DNA of 24,187 nt from DATFWC01 sp045801465 (GCA_045801465.1 JBJMSU010000128.1:1-24187), one strand, 5' to 3'; shown: positions 1 to 7,230, counted from the stretch's first letter. Notes: generated from the letters alone by a model not told the origin. Numbers and translations: made by a program.

Positions 1-147
1 TGCGCTGGTGACGGCAAAGCATCGTCGGCCATGAGCGGCTCTTCCTGTTGCGAGTTGTTCCCCCATGTGTGGCGACTGCGACCACAGGTCAAGGTATAAA
101 CCCGTTTATCGCCAATACCTTGGAACGATTATAAGGAACGACGACTT

Positions 148-527
148 GGCGCTGCCGCCGTGCCCGTCGGGCTGCGCGGCCAGATGCGTGGCGGCACCAT
201 CATTCCGCTCGCCGTCCCGGTGCGGCGAAGGACGCCGGAATTTTCCGACGTGCCGACCCTGCACGAACTTGGATTTCCGCCCTCGTCGTGACCACCTGGT
301 TCGCCATCGCGGCCCCGCCGGGTCGCCGCGATGGCATCGCCGAGCGCATGAACCAGGAGATCGCGACGGCGCTTGCGGCGCTTGCGACGCCGGCTGTGCG
401 CGATCGCCTGGCGGCGGAAGGCTTCGAGCTCGCCACCATGTCGCCGCCGGAGCTCACGGCTTTCGTTCAGGCCGAGCCCGCCAAATGGGGAGTGGCGAAA
501 AAGCTCGCTCCGGATGCGGCGCGGTGA
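148..527 (+). pseudogene. Remnant of a tripartite tricarboxylate transporter receptor (TctC/Bug family), C-terminal part, frameshifted
   Basis: The 3' part reads as the C-terminal lobe of a Bug/TctC periplasmic solute-binding protein: from the GTG at 288 it has TTWFAIAAPPGRR, an amphipathic ERMNQEIATAL helix, VRDRLAAEGFE, and a final FVQAEPAKWG, all typical of the family's last 80 residues. The preceding part of the domain lies in another frame (148-288: GTIIPLAVPVRRRTPEFSDV then PTLHELGF) and hits TGA at 289. The two frames are offset by one missing base near 277-285. An intact family member is about 320 residues; I cannot recognise the N-terminal two thirds in 1-147. Functional proteins of this family bind carboxylates for a TctAB permease, and no tctA or tctB is visible. 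I read it as a decayed gene; a sequencing error at the shift would not restore the N-terminus. Confidence 0.65.
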
Positions 528-578
528 CGTGTCCCGGATGCAATGCAGCGCGCCCGGAACACGAGGTGAGGCTTTACG

Positions 579-1193
579 TCAAACCTTGATCTTCTCGTCC
601 TCCACCACGCGCTGCACGCCGGTCCGCTTGAGCATCCGATCCTTGAACGCCGTGTAGTTCTTGAGCTCTCCCACCGGCAGCTCGCGGCGCGCGCCCCAGG
701 TGTAGAAGACGAAGCCATAGGGGTCGACGACGGAGTATCGGTCGGAGAACCATTCGCGCCCGGCCAGCATGCGGTCGATCTGCTGCAGGTAGCCATGGAA
801 GGCCTTGAGCCCGGTCTCCTTCAGCGTCGAGAAAGCGGCCGGATCGGTGGCGTAGCGCTCGGGCCGGCCGACATGGGCGTGCGCCGGATGTACGCTGGCG
901 GCAAAGAAGCCGATCAGCGAGAGCGCCTTGGCCTCGGCGATCGGTTCCGTCGGCCACAGGCCGAAGCGCTTGCCGAGATAGGGAAGGATCGCGGTGTTCT
1001 CGGCCAGAGGCTGGCCGTCGTCGAGGCGCAGCGCCGGCACCCGCCCCTGCGGGTTGATCTTCAGATAAGCCTCCGAGCGCTGCTCGCCGCCGGCGAGGTC
1101 GACGCGCTTCGGCTCGTATTTCTCGCCGCTCTCTTCCAGCACGATGTGCGCTGCCATCGAGCAGGCACCGGGCGCGTAGTACAGCGTCAACAT
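579..1193 (-). CDS. Glutathione S-transferase family protein
   Basis: 204 residues, the usual length of a bacterial GST. The N-terminus MLTLYYAPGACSMAAHIVLE is the thioredoxin-like GSH-binding domain, with the Ser-containing PGACS segment typical of bacterial beta-class enzymes. NPQGRVPALRLDDG supplies the cis-Pro, and LAENTAILPYLG carries the Glu-Asn/Thr that contacts the glutathione gamma-glutamyl group. The all-alpha C-terminal domain follows (about 90-204), with DRYSVVDPYGFVFYTWGARR resembling the conserved helix after the N-capping box. I chose the ATG at 1193 because GGAGG lies 8 bases upstream on the minus strand; an ATG at 1208 is possible but lies on that ribosome site. It follows folD by 38 bases and may be co-transcribed. 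Substrate unknown: detoxification by glutathione conjugation or isomerisation is inferred from the family. Confidence 0.9.
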   Translation of the reverse strand: MLTLYYAPGACSMAAHIVLEESGEKYEPKRVDLAGGEQRSEAYLKINPQGRVPALRLDDGQPLAENTAILPYLGKRFGLWPTEPIAEAKALSLIGFFAASVHPAHAHVGRPERYATDPAAFSTLKETGLKAFHGYLQQIDRMLAGREWFSDRYSVVDPYGFVFYTWGARRELPVGELKNYTAFKDRMLKRTGVQRVVEDEKIKV

Positions 1194-1231
1194 ACCGAAA
1201 GCCTCCATCAAGACCTGTGAGGGGAGGGAGC

Positions 1232-2185
1232 TTAACGACTTGTTGCAGCCCTGGGGAGGTCGATGTCGACGTCTACCCCGATGCCGGCGGCCGCGATCGC
1301 CGCCGCACCGCGTGCCGGCGCGACGACGGCATGCGCCGGGGCGCTCCTCTCCGCCGAGGAGATCGTGTTGACCAGCAGCATGGTCACGGTCATCGGCCCG
1401 ACACCGCCGGGAACCGGGGTGAGATAGGACGCCTTCTCGCGCACGCCGGCGAAATCCACGTCGCCGACCAGCCTGCCGTCGGGCAGGCGATTGATGCCGA
1501 CGTCGATCACCACGGCGCCGGTCCGCACCATCTGCGGCAGGATGAGATTGGGCATGCCGGCCGCCACGACCAGAATGTCGGCGAGGATCGTGAACTGCGC
1601 GAGGTCGCGGGTCTTGGCGTGGCAAATGCACACCGTCGCGTCGCGCTGCATCAGCATCAAGGCCATCGGCTTGCCGACGATGTTGCTGGCGCCCACCACC
1701 ACCACGTTCTTGCCCTCGACCGAGATGCCCTCGTGTTCGAGGAGCTTCATCACGCCGTACGGCGTGCAGGGCGGGAACACCGTGTCGCCGAGGACAAGGC
1801 CGCCCACGTTGTAGAGATGAAAGCCGTCGACATCCTTGTCGGCGGAAATCGTCCGCAGGACGCGGGTGACGGCGAGCTGCGGCGGCAGCGGCAGCTGCAC
1901 GAGAATGCCGTGAACGTCGGGGCGGCGGTTCAACTCCTCGATCGTAGCGATGACCCGGTCCGCAGCGACATCGTCGGGGAAGTCGAAGCGGAACGAGCGG
2001 ATGCCGACGTCCGCACAGGCGCGCATCTTGTTGCGCACATAGACGGCCGAGGCGGGATCGGCGCCGACGAGAACGACTGCCAGGCCGGGAACGACGCCGC
2101 GCGCGGCGAGATCGGCCACGCGCTGCTTGCAGGCCGCGCGGATGCCGGCGGAGACCTGCTTCCCGTCGATGATCTTGGCAGGCAT
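1232..2185 (-). CDS. folD: Bifunctional methylenetetrahydrofolate dehydrogenase / methenyltetrahydrofolate cyclohydrolase
   Basis: 317 residues. FolD interconverts 5,10-methylene-, 5,10-methenyl- and 10-formyl-tetrahydrofolate in the cytoplasm, feeding purine and formyl-Met synthesis. Visible signatures are YVRNKMRAC with the catalytic Tyr49/Lys53 pair, HGILVQLPLP with Gln97, SADKDVDGFH with Asp120, and the dinucleotide motif VVVVGASNIVGKPMA followed by CHAKTRDL and the C-terminal PVPGGVGPMTVTML. Two oddities: the usual GRS of the cofactor loop reads GAS, which may alter NADP versus NAD preference, and an Ala-rich tail of about 40 residues follows the conserved end (the family is usually 280-300 residues). 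The start at 2185 is the first Met of the canonical MPAKIIDGK N-terminus; no strong Shine-Dalgarno is visible. The GST gene follows on the same strand. Confidence 0.95.
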   Translation of the reverse strand: MPAKIIDGKQVSAGIRAACKQRVADLAARGVVPGLAVVLVGADPASAVYVRNKMRACADVGIRSFRFDFPDDVAADRVIATIEELNRRPDVHGILVQLPLPPQLAVTRVLRTISADKDVDGFHLYNVGGLVLGDTVFPPCTPYGVMKLLEHEGISVEGKNVVVVGASNIVGKPMALMLMQRDATVCICHAKTRDLAQFTILADILVVAAGMPNLILPQMVRTGAVVIDVGINRLPDGRLVGDVDFAGVREKASYLTPVPGGVGPMTVTMLLVNTISSAERSAPAHAVVAPARGAAAIAAAGIGVDVDIDLPRAATSR

Positions 2186-2273
2186 CGATTCAGCACCCAG
2201 GAATCATAGGGCGGGTTAGCCGAAGGCGTTACCCGCCGCAAGATTCTCAAATGGATGCTGCCGCGTGCGCGCG

Positions 2274-2555
2274 TCAGAACGGCTCGTCGACCTGCTGGAC
2301 CGGCAGTGCATCGGGAGCCAGTCGGAGCATGAGCTCGTACGGCGACGGCGAAATGGGGGCAGGGCGAGCATCGGCGATTGCGGACCGTGGTCCGATCGAG
2401 TCGGCCTCCGCGCCGGCACCGGCCAAAGCCATGGCGACGAGCCCAACCGCTATGATCGAGCCGATGGCCATATTGGCCTTCAGCCAGCGATCGAAACTGA
2501 GCTGATCGGCAGCGGACATATGCTTGTAACGTGCAAGTATTTCGCCCTTGGTCAT
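2274..2555 (-). CDS. Small single-pass membrane protein, unknown function
   Basis: 93 residues. A charged N-terminal stretch (MTKGEILARYKHMSAADQ, then FDRWLKAN) precedes one hydrophobic segment (AIGSIIAVGLVAMALAGAG, about 31-49) and a Pro/Ala-rich tail ending in VQQVDEPF. I do not recognise a named family. The ATG at 2555 is preceded by GGAGAC at a good distance on the minus strand; a longer reading of the same frame would run through the promoter described at 2596-2637 and is rejected. It lies 88 bases upstream of folD on the same strand. Predicted topology is N-in, with the tail outside. Its promoter looks CRP/FNR-dependent, which suggests expression under nutrient or redox control, but the role is unknown. 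Confidence 0.7.
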   Translation of the reverse strand: MTKGEILARYKHMSAADQLSFDRWLKANMAIGSIIAVGLVAMALAGAGAEADSIGPRSAIADARPAPISPSPYELMLRLAPDALPVQQVDEPF

Positions 2556-2595
2556 CGCCTGTCTCCGTCGGTTCCGTGGTGCGAAGGTGACGGAG

Positions 2596-2637
2596 CTATA
2601 CGGCGCGTCGCGCGCCGGCGATGTGACCGAAGTCACA
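2596..2637 (-). promoter_or_regulatory. CRP/FNR-family operator (TGTGA-N6-TCACA) with a suitably spaced -10 element
   Basis: Bases 2622-2637 read TGTGACCGAAGTCACA, an exact match to the Escherichia coli CRP half-site pair with 6-base spacing. On the minus strand TATAGC (2601-2596) could serve as a -10 box. With a start site near 2589 the operator centre falls at about -41, the class II activator position. The downstream gene is the small membrane protein starting at 2555. The symmetry and spacing are seen directly; the identity of the regulator is inferred. Confidence 0.6.
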
Positions 2638-2697
2638 CCGGAGAAGAATTCGTCCCCATAGCAGCCTTGGTGACAGCGTCTAGGACCGCATTCCGCG

Positions 2698-3057
2698 TCA
2701 GCGCGGGGCAAACGGGTTTTGCCAGCCGCCCTGGCGCGCGGGCGCGCGCGGCGGATAGCTCTTTTCCAGATAGTCGAGCACGAGCTTGCGCTCCGCGCCT
2801 TCGAGCGGCGGCATGTTGTGCCGCACGGTCATGAGGGCGAGCGTTTCATCCCAGCCCTCGCGGCTCATGCCCTGTTGCGCCACCAGCTTGAAGTTATGGC
2901 ACGCCGTGCAGGCATAGAACGTTTCGTCGCGCCCGGGCCCGGCGGCGAATTCCTCCGGGCTTTCGTCGCGCGGCGTGAATGCGGGCGGACTGGTTTGGCT
3001 GCAGACCGCGCCCGCACTCGAGCCGAGCACCAGGAGGACGAGCAGTGCTCGGCGCAT
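2698..3057 (-). CDS. Monohaem c-type cytochrome, electron acceptor subunit of the adjacent sulfite dehydrogenase
   Basis: 119 residues with a Sec-type signal (MRRALLVLLVLGSSAGAVCS). One haem c motif, CTACH, is at residues 50-54, and HNMPPLEG supplies Met82 as the likely sixth ligand. The 5-base gap after the sulfite dehydrogenase stop argues for translational coupling and a shared complex, as in SorAB of Starkeya novella (monohaem SorB) or SoxCD of Paracoccus (where SoxD is larger and dihaem). The small size and single haem fit a SorB-like or cut-down SoxD role: taking electrons from the molybdenum centre to the periplasmic cytochrome pool. The start at 3057 is the only Met giving a clean signal peptide. 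A Cys at position 19 raises the question of a lipoprotein, but the lipobox is poor. Confidence 0.85.
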   Translation of the reverse strand: MRRALLVLLVLGSSAGAVCSQTSPPAFTPRDESPEEFAAGPGRDETFYACTACHNFKLVAQQGMSREGWDETLALMTVRHNMPPLEGAERKLVLDYLEKSYPPRAPARQGGWQNPFAPR

Positions 3058-3062
3058 TTGCG

Positions 3063-4412
3063 CTAGCCCACCAGCACGGCGATGCGGTGCATGGGATTGC
3101 CGCCATAGCCTTGCGGGTTCCAGTTTCCGGCCACGTGCGGCTGCATGACGCCGCGCGAGTCGGTGCCGCGTGCCCACACCTCGAAATAGCCGTCGCTGGG
3201 CAGCTTGACGGCTGCGGTCCAGCGCTGCCAGTCGTACTTGTTCTTGGGCTTGTCGAGCTTGGCCCGCGTCCAGGTGGCGCCGAAATCGAGCGACAGATCG
3301 ACCTGCTTCACGGTGTAGTCCCCGGCCCATGCGGCGCCGCGCAGGGTCAATTCCTTGGTGCCGGCGGCAAGCTTGGCGCCGTTGGCCGGGTTGGTGATGA
3401 TCGCGCGCACCGGCATCGACTCGAGATCGCGGAACGTCTTCCCGTCGTCATTGCTGCCGGGCACGATCGGCCGGGTGGGAACGCGGTAGGAGGTGCCGCC
3501 CATGCCCTGGCCGTCGTGCGGCTTGTCGCGCACCCAGACGCGCGTGAGCCATTTCTCCGACACCGATCCCGGCCAGCCGCCGATCACCAGCCGCACCGGG
3601 AAGCCGTGGATCAGCGGCAACGGTTCGCCATTGATCGCCCAGACGATGAGGTTGTTCTCGTCCATGGCCTTCCTGATCGGTACGCCGCGCGACAGCGCCA
3701 CGCGGCTCTGGTCGCCGGAGAGATGCGGGTCGGCGCCGTAATGGCCGGTGAACACCGCGGATGGCTTGACGCCGGCCGCCTTGAGCACGTCGGCAAGGCG
3801 CACGCCGGTCCACTCCGCGCAGCCGGCGCCGCCGTTGGTCCACTGGTTGCCGCGGGCCTGGGGATTGAAGAACGAGCGGCCGTTGCCGCCGCATTCGAGC
3901 ACCATCCGCCGCGTGACCGGACGGAACTTGGACTTCAGCTCACCCAACGTGAGCTCGAGCTTGTTGTTCACCTCGCCATCGACCGTGAGCTTCCACTTGT
4001 CCGGTTCCTTGGTCTCTTCAGGGATCTGCCCGTTGTTGCGGATGTAAAATTTGGAAGTCGGCGTGGTGGCCTCGTCGAGCAGATGCTCGGGCGTCTCGGC
4101 GACCAGCGGGCGATCGCCGAGCACGACCAGGCCTTCGTCCTTGCCGGGGAAGTTCAACGGCTGCGGCCCCTTTGGTGGCGCGGCACTGCCGGACGGCGGG
4201 CCGCTCGGCTGCGCCTGCGCCGCCGGAATGAGGCCGCCCGGCATGGTGGCGGCGAACGGAATCGGTCCGCCGACCGCCGCGCTGATCGCTGCCAGCCCGG
4301 CGCCCCCGAGGAAGCCGCGGCGCCTCGTATCCGGCACCCGCCCGAAGACCAGCGCGTCGGCCCGTTCGGGATCGTCCCCATAGAGTTCGTGAATGGTGCG
4401 TTCCTTGTTCAT
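3063..4412 (-). CDS. soxC: Sulfite dehydrogenase, molybdopterin subunit (SoxC/SorA type), Tat-exported
   Basis: 449 residues. A Tat signal lies at 29-68 (DTRRRGFLGG, hydrophobic core, AQAQ). The molybdopterin domain includes MVLECGGNGRSFFNPQ (about 170-185) and GAGCAEWTGV, with Cys198 the expected molybdenum ligand; GHYGADPHLSGD and HGFPVRLVIGGWPG-SVSEKW are family blocks. The last ~120 residues (from about 330) form the Ig-like dimerisation domain. The enzyme oxidises sulfite, or sulfane sulfur as part of SoxCD, in the periplasm and passes electrons to cytochrome c. The ATG at 4412 has GGGAGGAG seven bases upstream; a Met at 4433 lies upstream of that site. It heads a two-gene operon with the cytochrome and is divergent from a persulfide-dioxygenase-like gene. 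No soxXYZAB is present, so a stand-alone sulfite-detoxifying or energy-yielding role is more likely than a full Sox pathway. SorA is an alternative name. Confidence 0.9.
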   Translation of the reverse strand: MNKERTIHELYGDDPERADALVFGRVPDTRRRGFLGGAGLAAISAAVGGPIPFAATMPGGLIPAAQAQPSGPPSGSAAPPKGPQPLNFPGKDEGLVVLGDRPLVAETPEHLLDEATTPTSKFYIRNNGQIPEETKEPDKWKLTVDGEVNNKLELTLGELKSKFRPVTRRMVLECGGNGRSFFNPQARGNQWTNGGAGCAEWTGVRLADVLKAAGVKPSAVFTGHYGADPHLSGDQSRVALSRGVPIRKAMDENNLIVWAINGEPLPLIHGFPVRLVIGGWPGSVSEKWLTRVWVRDKPHDGQGMGGTSYRVPTRPIVPGSNDDGKTFRDLESMPVRAIITNPANGAKLAAGTKELTLRGAAWAGDYTVKQVDLSLDFGATWTRAKLDKPKNKYDWQRWTAAVKLPSDGYFEVWARGTDSRGVMQPHVAGNWNPQGYGGNPMHRIAVLVG

Positions 4413-4572
4413 CCGCGCTCCTCCCGGTCGCACATCGATGCGTCGCCCTGAAGAAATAACCTAGACTACTGACTCGATTGCCCACGACACGCGTGTGGGA
4501 GAAAACGTACCCGCAATTCGTCTAATATAGATCAAGGCAAACAGCCGCATCGACGCAAACGGGAGTCCAGCC
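4413..4572. promoter_or_regulatory. Divergent promoter region of the sulfur-oxidation genes, with a palindrome
   Basis: This 160-base region must drive soxC leftward and the metallo-hydrolase rightward. It contains a perfect 10-base palindrome, ACACGCGTGT (4487-4496), inside CCCAC...GTGGG, a candidate operator shared by both directions. TAATAT near 4525 is a plausible -10 for the rightward gene. I looked for an AT-rich BigR-type or ATTC-N8-GAAT SqrR-type operator and did not find a convincing one. Confidence 0.4.
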
Positions 4573-5463
4573 ATGGCGGGCCAACCGGTCATCCGCGCTT
4601 TCTTCGACGAGCCCACCCATACGGTGAGCTATCTGGTCGCCGATCCGGCCACCCGGCAGGCGGCGGTGATCGATCCCGTGCTCGACTACGACGAGAACTC
4701 GGGAGAAGTGGATACGCGCTCGGTCGAGGCGATTCTGAAATCTGCCGCCGAGCAGGACATCGAGATCGTATGGGCGCTGGAAACGCATGCCCACGCCGAC
4801 CACCTCTCGGGGGCACCTTATATCAAGGCGAAGACCGGCGCGCGGATCGGCATCGGCGAGCACATCACCGACGTGCAGCGCATCTTCCGCCCGATCTTCA
4901 ATGCGACTGACCTGAAGGCGGACGGCAGCGACTTCGACCACTTGTTCAAGGACGGCGAGCGCTTCGCCATCGGCGAGCTTGCGGCCGAGGTGCTGTACAC
5001 GCCCGGCCACACGCCCGCCGACATCAGCTACAAGATCGAAGACGCGGTGTTCGTCGGGGATACGCTGTTCATGCCCGATTACGGCACCGCGCGGGCCGAT
5101 TTTCCCGGCGGCGATGCGCGCCAGCTCTACCACTCGATCAAGAAGCTGCTGGCGCTGCCGGATGCGACCCGGCTGTTCATGTGCCACGACTACAAGGCGC
5201 CGGGCCGCGATCACTACGCCTGGGAGACCACCGTCAAGGACGAGCGCGACCACAACGTCCATATCGGTGGGAGCAAGGGCGAGGACGATTTCGTCGCCAT
5301 GCGAACCGCGCGTGACTCCAAGCTCGCAACACCGAAGCTGCTGCTGCCTTCGATCCAGGTCAATATCCGTGCCGGCCGGTTCCCGCCTGCCGAGGCGAAC
5401 GGCGTGCGCTACCTGCGTATTCCGGTGAAACTCAGGGGCGGCGCGGAAGAGTCGACCGTCTGA
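4573..5463 (+). CDS. Metallo-beta-lactamase-fold hydrolase, persulfide dioxygenase-like (Blh/ETHE1 group)
   Basis: 296 residues. The metal-binding set of the fold is complete: THAHADH (residues 71-77), His146 in TPGHTPAD, Asp163 in FVGDTLF, and His205 in MCHDY. The block GDTLFMPDYGTARADFPGG is characteristic of the ETHE1/Blh persulfide-dioxygenase branch rather than of glyoxalase II or lactamases. The known activity of the group is oxidation of glutathione persulfide to sulfite at a mononuclear iron. Sulfite made here in the cytoplasm is the substrate of the divergent SoxC, so the pair makes biochemical sense once sulfite is exported. The protein is longer than ETHE1 (about 240-250) and matches BigR-regulated Blh proteins in length. 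ATG 4573 has GGGAG eight bases upstream. No bigR-like ArsR regulator, rhodanese or SQR gene is visible. Confidence 0.85.
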   Translation: MAGQPVIRAFFDEPTHTVSYLVADPATRQAAVIDPVLDYDENSGEVDTRSVEAILKSAAEQDIEIVWALETHAHADHLSGAPYIKAKTGARIGIGEHITDVQRIFRPIFNATDLKADGSDFDHLFKDGERFAIGELAAEVLYTPGHTPADISYKIEDAVFVGDTLFMPDYGTARADFPGGDARQLYHSIKKLLALPDATRLFMCHDYKAPGRDHYAWETTVKDERDHNVHIGGSKGEDDFVAMRTARDSKLATPKLLLPSIQVNIRAGRFPPAEANGVRYLRIPVKLRGGAEESTV

Positions 5464-5465
5464 CT

Positions 5466-5537
5466 AGTGCGGCGAATTTGAAGTTCCTATCAGATCGCCG
5501 CAAGCTCGTGTAGGAACTTCAAATTCTAAGCCGCACT
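5466..5537. repeat. Hairpin repeat family 1, copy A1
   Basis: 72-base bulged palindrome. The outer stem is AGTGCGGC (5466-5473) with GCCGCACT (5530-5537). The inner 16-bp stem is GAATTTGAAGTTCCTA (5474-5489) with its perfect complement (5511-5526). The loop is 21 bases (5490-5510), and TAA (5527-5529) is unpaired on the right arm. It begins 3 bases after the metallo-hydrolase stop and could also act as an mRNA 3' stabiliser. It differs from the copy at 20435-20506 by a single base. Confidence 0.9.
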
Positions 5538-5554
5538 GGAAAATGTCGATATTC

Positions 5555-5631
5555 CTAGTGCTCCTTGCGATTCCGAAGTTCGCACTCGAGTGTGCGGCGA
5601 ACTGATGCGAACTTCGGAATCGGAGCACTAG
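5555..5631. repeat. Hairpin repeat family 1, copy B1 (opposite orientation)
   Basis: Outer stem CTAGTGCTCC (5555-5564) with GGAGCACTAG (5622-5631). The inner 16-bp stem is GATTCCGAAGTTCGCA (5569-5584) with its perfect complement (5606-5621), with a 21-base loop. The bulge (TTGC, 5565-5568) is on the left arm rather than the right. Read in reverse complement, its loop matches the A1 loop at 17 of 21 positions, so it is the same element inverted. It lies between the metallo-hydrolase and the deacetylase gene. Confidence 0.88.
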
Positions 5632-5780
5632 TGGAAACCCCGACCTGCATGGGTCGCAGGCATCCTTGCTTCACGTCCGCGTGCTCATTCGTTCGAACAT
5701 GGAACAACTGCGCGATCTGCCGATTGCAATGGTGTCTTTCTTCCGGGTGCTCGGGGGGCAGTGGCGGGACGGACACTCCC

Positions 5781-6800
5781 ATGCGCATTACCAAGGCAGC
5801 CGCCGCGATTTTCCTCCTTTCATTGTTGAGCATCACAATCCTGGCTTGGATCGAAAGCCGCAACTTTATTGCGCTGAAAGGTCCGGAGTCGGTCTCGGCC
5901 CCCAAGGTTTCAGTGGGTCCGTCCGTGCCCGCCTCGGGATCGCCCGATCATGTGGGCGCGGCCCCAACCGATGCGGCCGTTCGGCCTCCTGCGGCCCTTC
6001 AGGCCGGCGCCTGCCCCGGCAATCCCAATCCGCTCGGCGTGTCCCGCGTGGTCGAGATCGATACCACCGGCGGACCGGGGTTCGGCCGGGAGCACTCCAA
6101 GATTCACGACTTCCTGCGCGATCACGAAGTGGTGCTCACTTTCGATGACGGCCCGTGGCCGGGCAACACGCCCGCCGTGCTCAGGGCCCTTGCCGACCAG
6201 TGTACGAAAGCGACCTTCTTTCCCATCGGGAAGCACGCCATGTGGCATCCCGAGCTGCTCCGTGAGGTCGCGGCTGCCCGACACACGATCGGTAGCCACA
6301 CCTGGGGCCACAAGGACCTGTCTCGCAAGCCCTACCGCAACGCCGGGCTCGCACAGGCAGAGATCGAGATGGGCATCAGTGCGGTGCGGATGGTGTTGGG
6401 TGCGCCAGCCGCTCCGTTCTTCCGCTTTCCCGACCTGAGGCAAGCGCCGCAAATGGTCACTTATCTCGGTGAGAGAAACATCGCGGTCTTTTCCACTGAC
6501 ATGGACTCGCTCGACTTCAGGCTGAAGAACCCCGAGCAGGTGATCCGGTCGGTGATGACCCAGCTTCAACACCAGGGCAAAGGCATCGTGCTGCTGCACG
6601 ATTTCCAGCATGCGACCGCCCAGGCATTGCCCGAGCTTCTCAAACGACTTGCGGCCGACCGCTACAGGATCGTGCATGTGGTGCCGAAGGAGCCGGTCAC
6701 CACGCTCGCACGATACGACGAGATCGTTGCGAAAGAGCTGAAGCTCGCAACTGTCGCCGGCCGGCCGACGTCATCGATGGTGCGCACCGTCGCACATTGA
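5781..6800 (+). CDS. Polysaccharide deacetylase (NodB homology domain), membrane-anchored or secreted
   Basis: 339 residues. The N-terminus (MRITKAAAAIFLLSLLSITI) is a signal anchor or signal peptide, followed by a low-complexity linker (about 30-105). The NodB domain has all five family motifs: TFDDGP (120-125, with the base and a metal Asp), SHTWGHKDL with His173/His177 as metal ligands, FFRFPD (213-218), STDMDSLDF, and IVLLHD (269-274). Family members remove N- or O-acetyl groups from chitin-like, peptidoglycan or exopolysaccharide substrates using a divalent metal. Substrate here is unknown; periplasmic or surface action is inferred from the N-terminus. ATG 5781 gives a clean signal sequence but only a weak Shine-Dalgarno. 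The frame stays open further upstream through repeat B1, which I do not consider coding. No nod genes are present. Confidence 0.88.
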   Translation: MRITKAAAAIFLLSLLSITILAWIESRNFIALKGPESVSAPKVSVGPSVPASGSPDHVGAAPTDAAVRPPAALQAGACPGNPNPLGVSRVVEIDTTGGPGFGREHSKIHDFLRDHEVVLTFDDGPWPGNTPAVLRALADQCTKATFFPIGKHAMWHPELLREVAAARHTIGSHTWGHKDLSRKPYRNAGLAQAEIEMGISAVRMVLGAPAAPFFRFPDLRQAPQMVTYLGERNIAVFSTDMDSLDFRLKNPEQVIRSVMTQLQHQGKGIVLLHDFQHATAQALPELLKRLAADRYRIVHVVPKEPVTTLARYDEIVAKELKLATVAGRPTSSMVRTVAH

Positions 6801-6931
6801 TGCAAGCCAGACGCGATTGACCGACGTGCGGCAAAGCCCCGTGAACATCAAGTTTTTGTAATTGGCAGGGCATCCGTGCGCCGCCCGGAACCAATCCGCC
6901 CGTGGCCGGTTCAGAAACGGCTTAGCCACTG

Positions 6932-7189
6932 ATGGAGCCCTCGGTGCCCAGCGTCGTCCGCATCGTGTCGAAGTTTTTTGCGCTCGGCATCGTAGTCTAT
7001 GCGACCATGCTGGCACTCGTCACCTTCGTCGAACCGACGCCGCACGAATACGTGGTGCAGATCGCCTTGCGCCCCAAGCCGGACACCCGTCCAGGCCAGG
7101 TCCTTCCCTCCGCGGGAAGGCTGGCTGGGGTTCAGGCACCGGAGTCCGCGCTGGTGAACACCCTGGAAGCCTTTCCATTCGCTCGCTGA
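6932..7189 (+). CDS. Small single-pass membrane protein, unknown function
   Basis: 85 residues. After a short N-terminus (MEPSVPSVVRIVSKFF) comes one hydrophobic helix (ALGIVVYATMLALVTFV, about 17-33), then EPTPHEYVVQIAL and a loosely structured tail. The hydrophobic pattern and compact size look like a genuine small inner-membrane protein of the kind common in Bradyrhizobium relatives, but I cannot name a family. The Shine-Dalgarno is poor, and in-frame GTG codons nearby could be used instead of ATG 6932. An open minus-strand frame overlaps it completely but is Arg/Gly-rich and carries no recognisable motif, so I prefer this strand. Confidence 0.55.
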   Translation: MEPSVPSVVRIVSKFFALGIVVYATMLALVTFVEPTPHEYVVQIALRPKPDTRPGQVLPSAGRLAGVQAPESALVNTLEAFPFAR

Positions 7190-7230
7190 CGCCCACCTCC
7201 GCTCCAGCGCAATCAGGTGCTTCAAGCAGG

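Noticed and set aside
2979..4451. Open frame of about 490 codons on the plus strand over the sulfite dehydrogenase
   Set aside because: It is antisense to soxC and has no recognisable domain.
4413..4572. BigR or SqrR operator before the persulfide-dioxygenase-like gene
   Set aside because: I found no AT-rich inverted repeat or ATTC-N8-GAAT match, and there is no ArsR-type regulator gene nearby.
5466..5631. Simple intrinsic terminators instead of repeats at the end of the metallo-hydrolase gene
   Set aside because: The stems are 24 bp with 21-base loops and no T-run, and near-identical copies recur 15 kb away, which a plain terminator does not explain.
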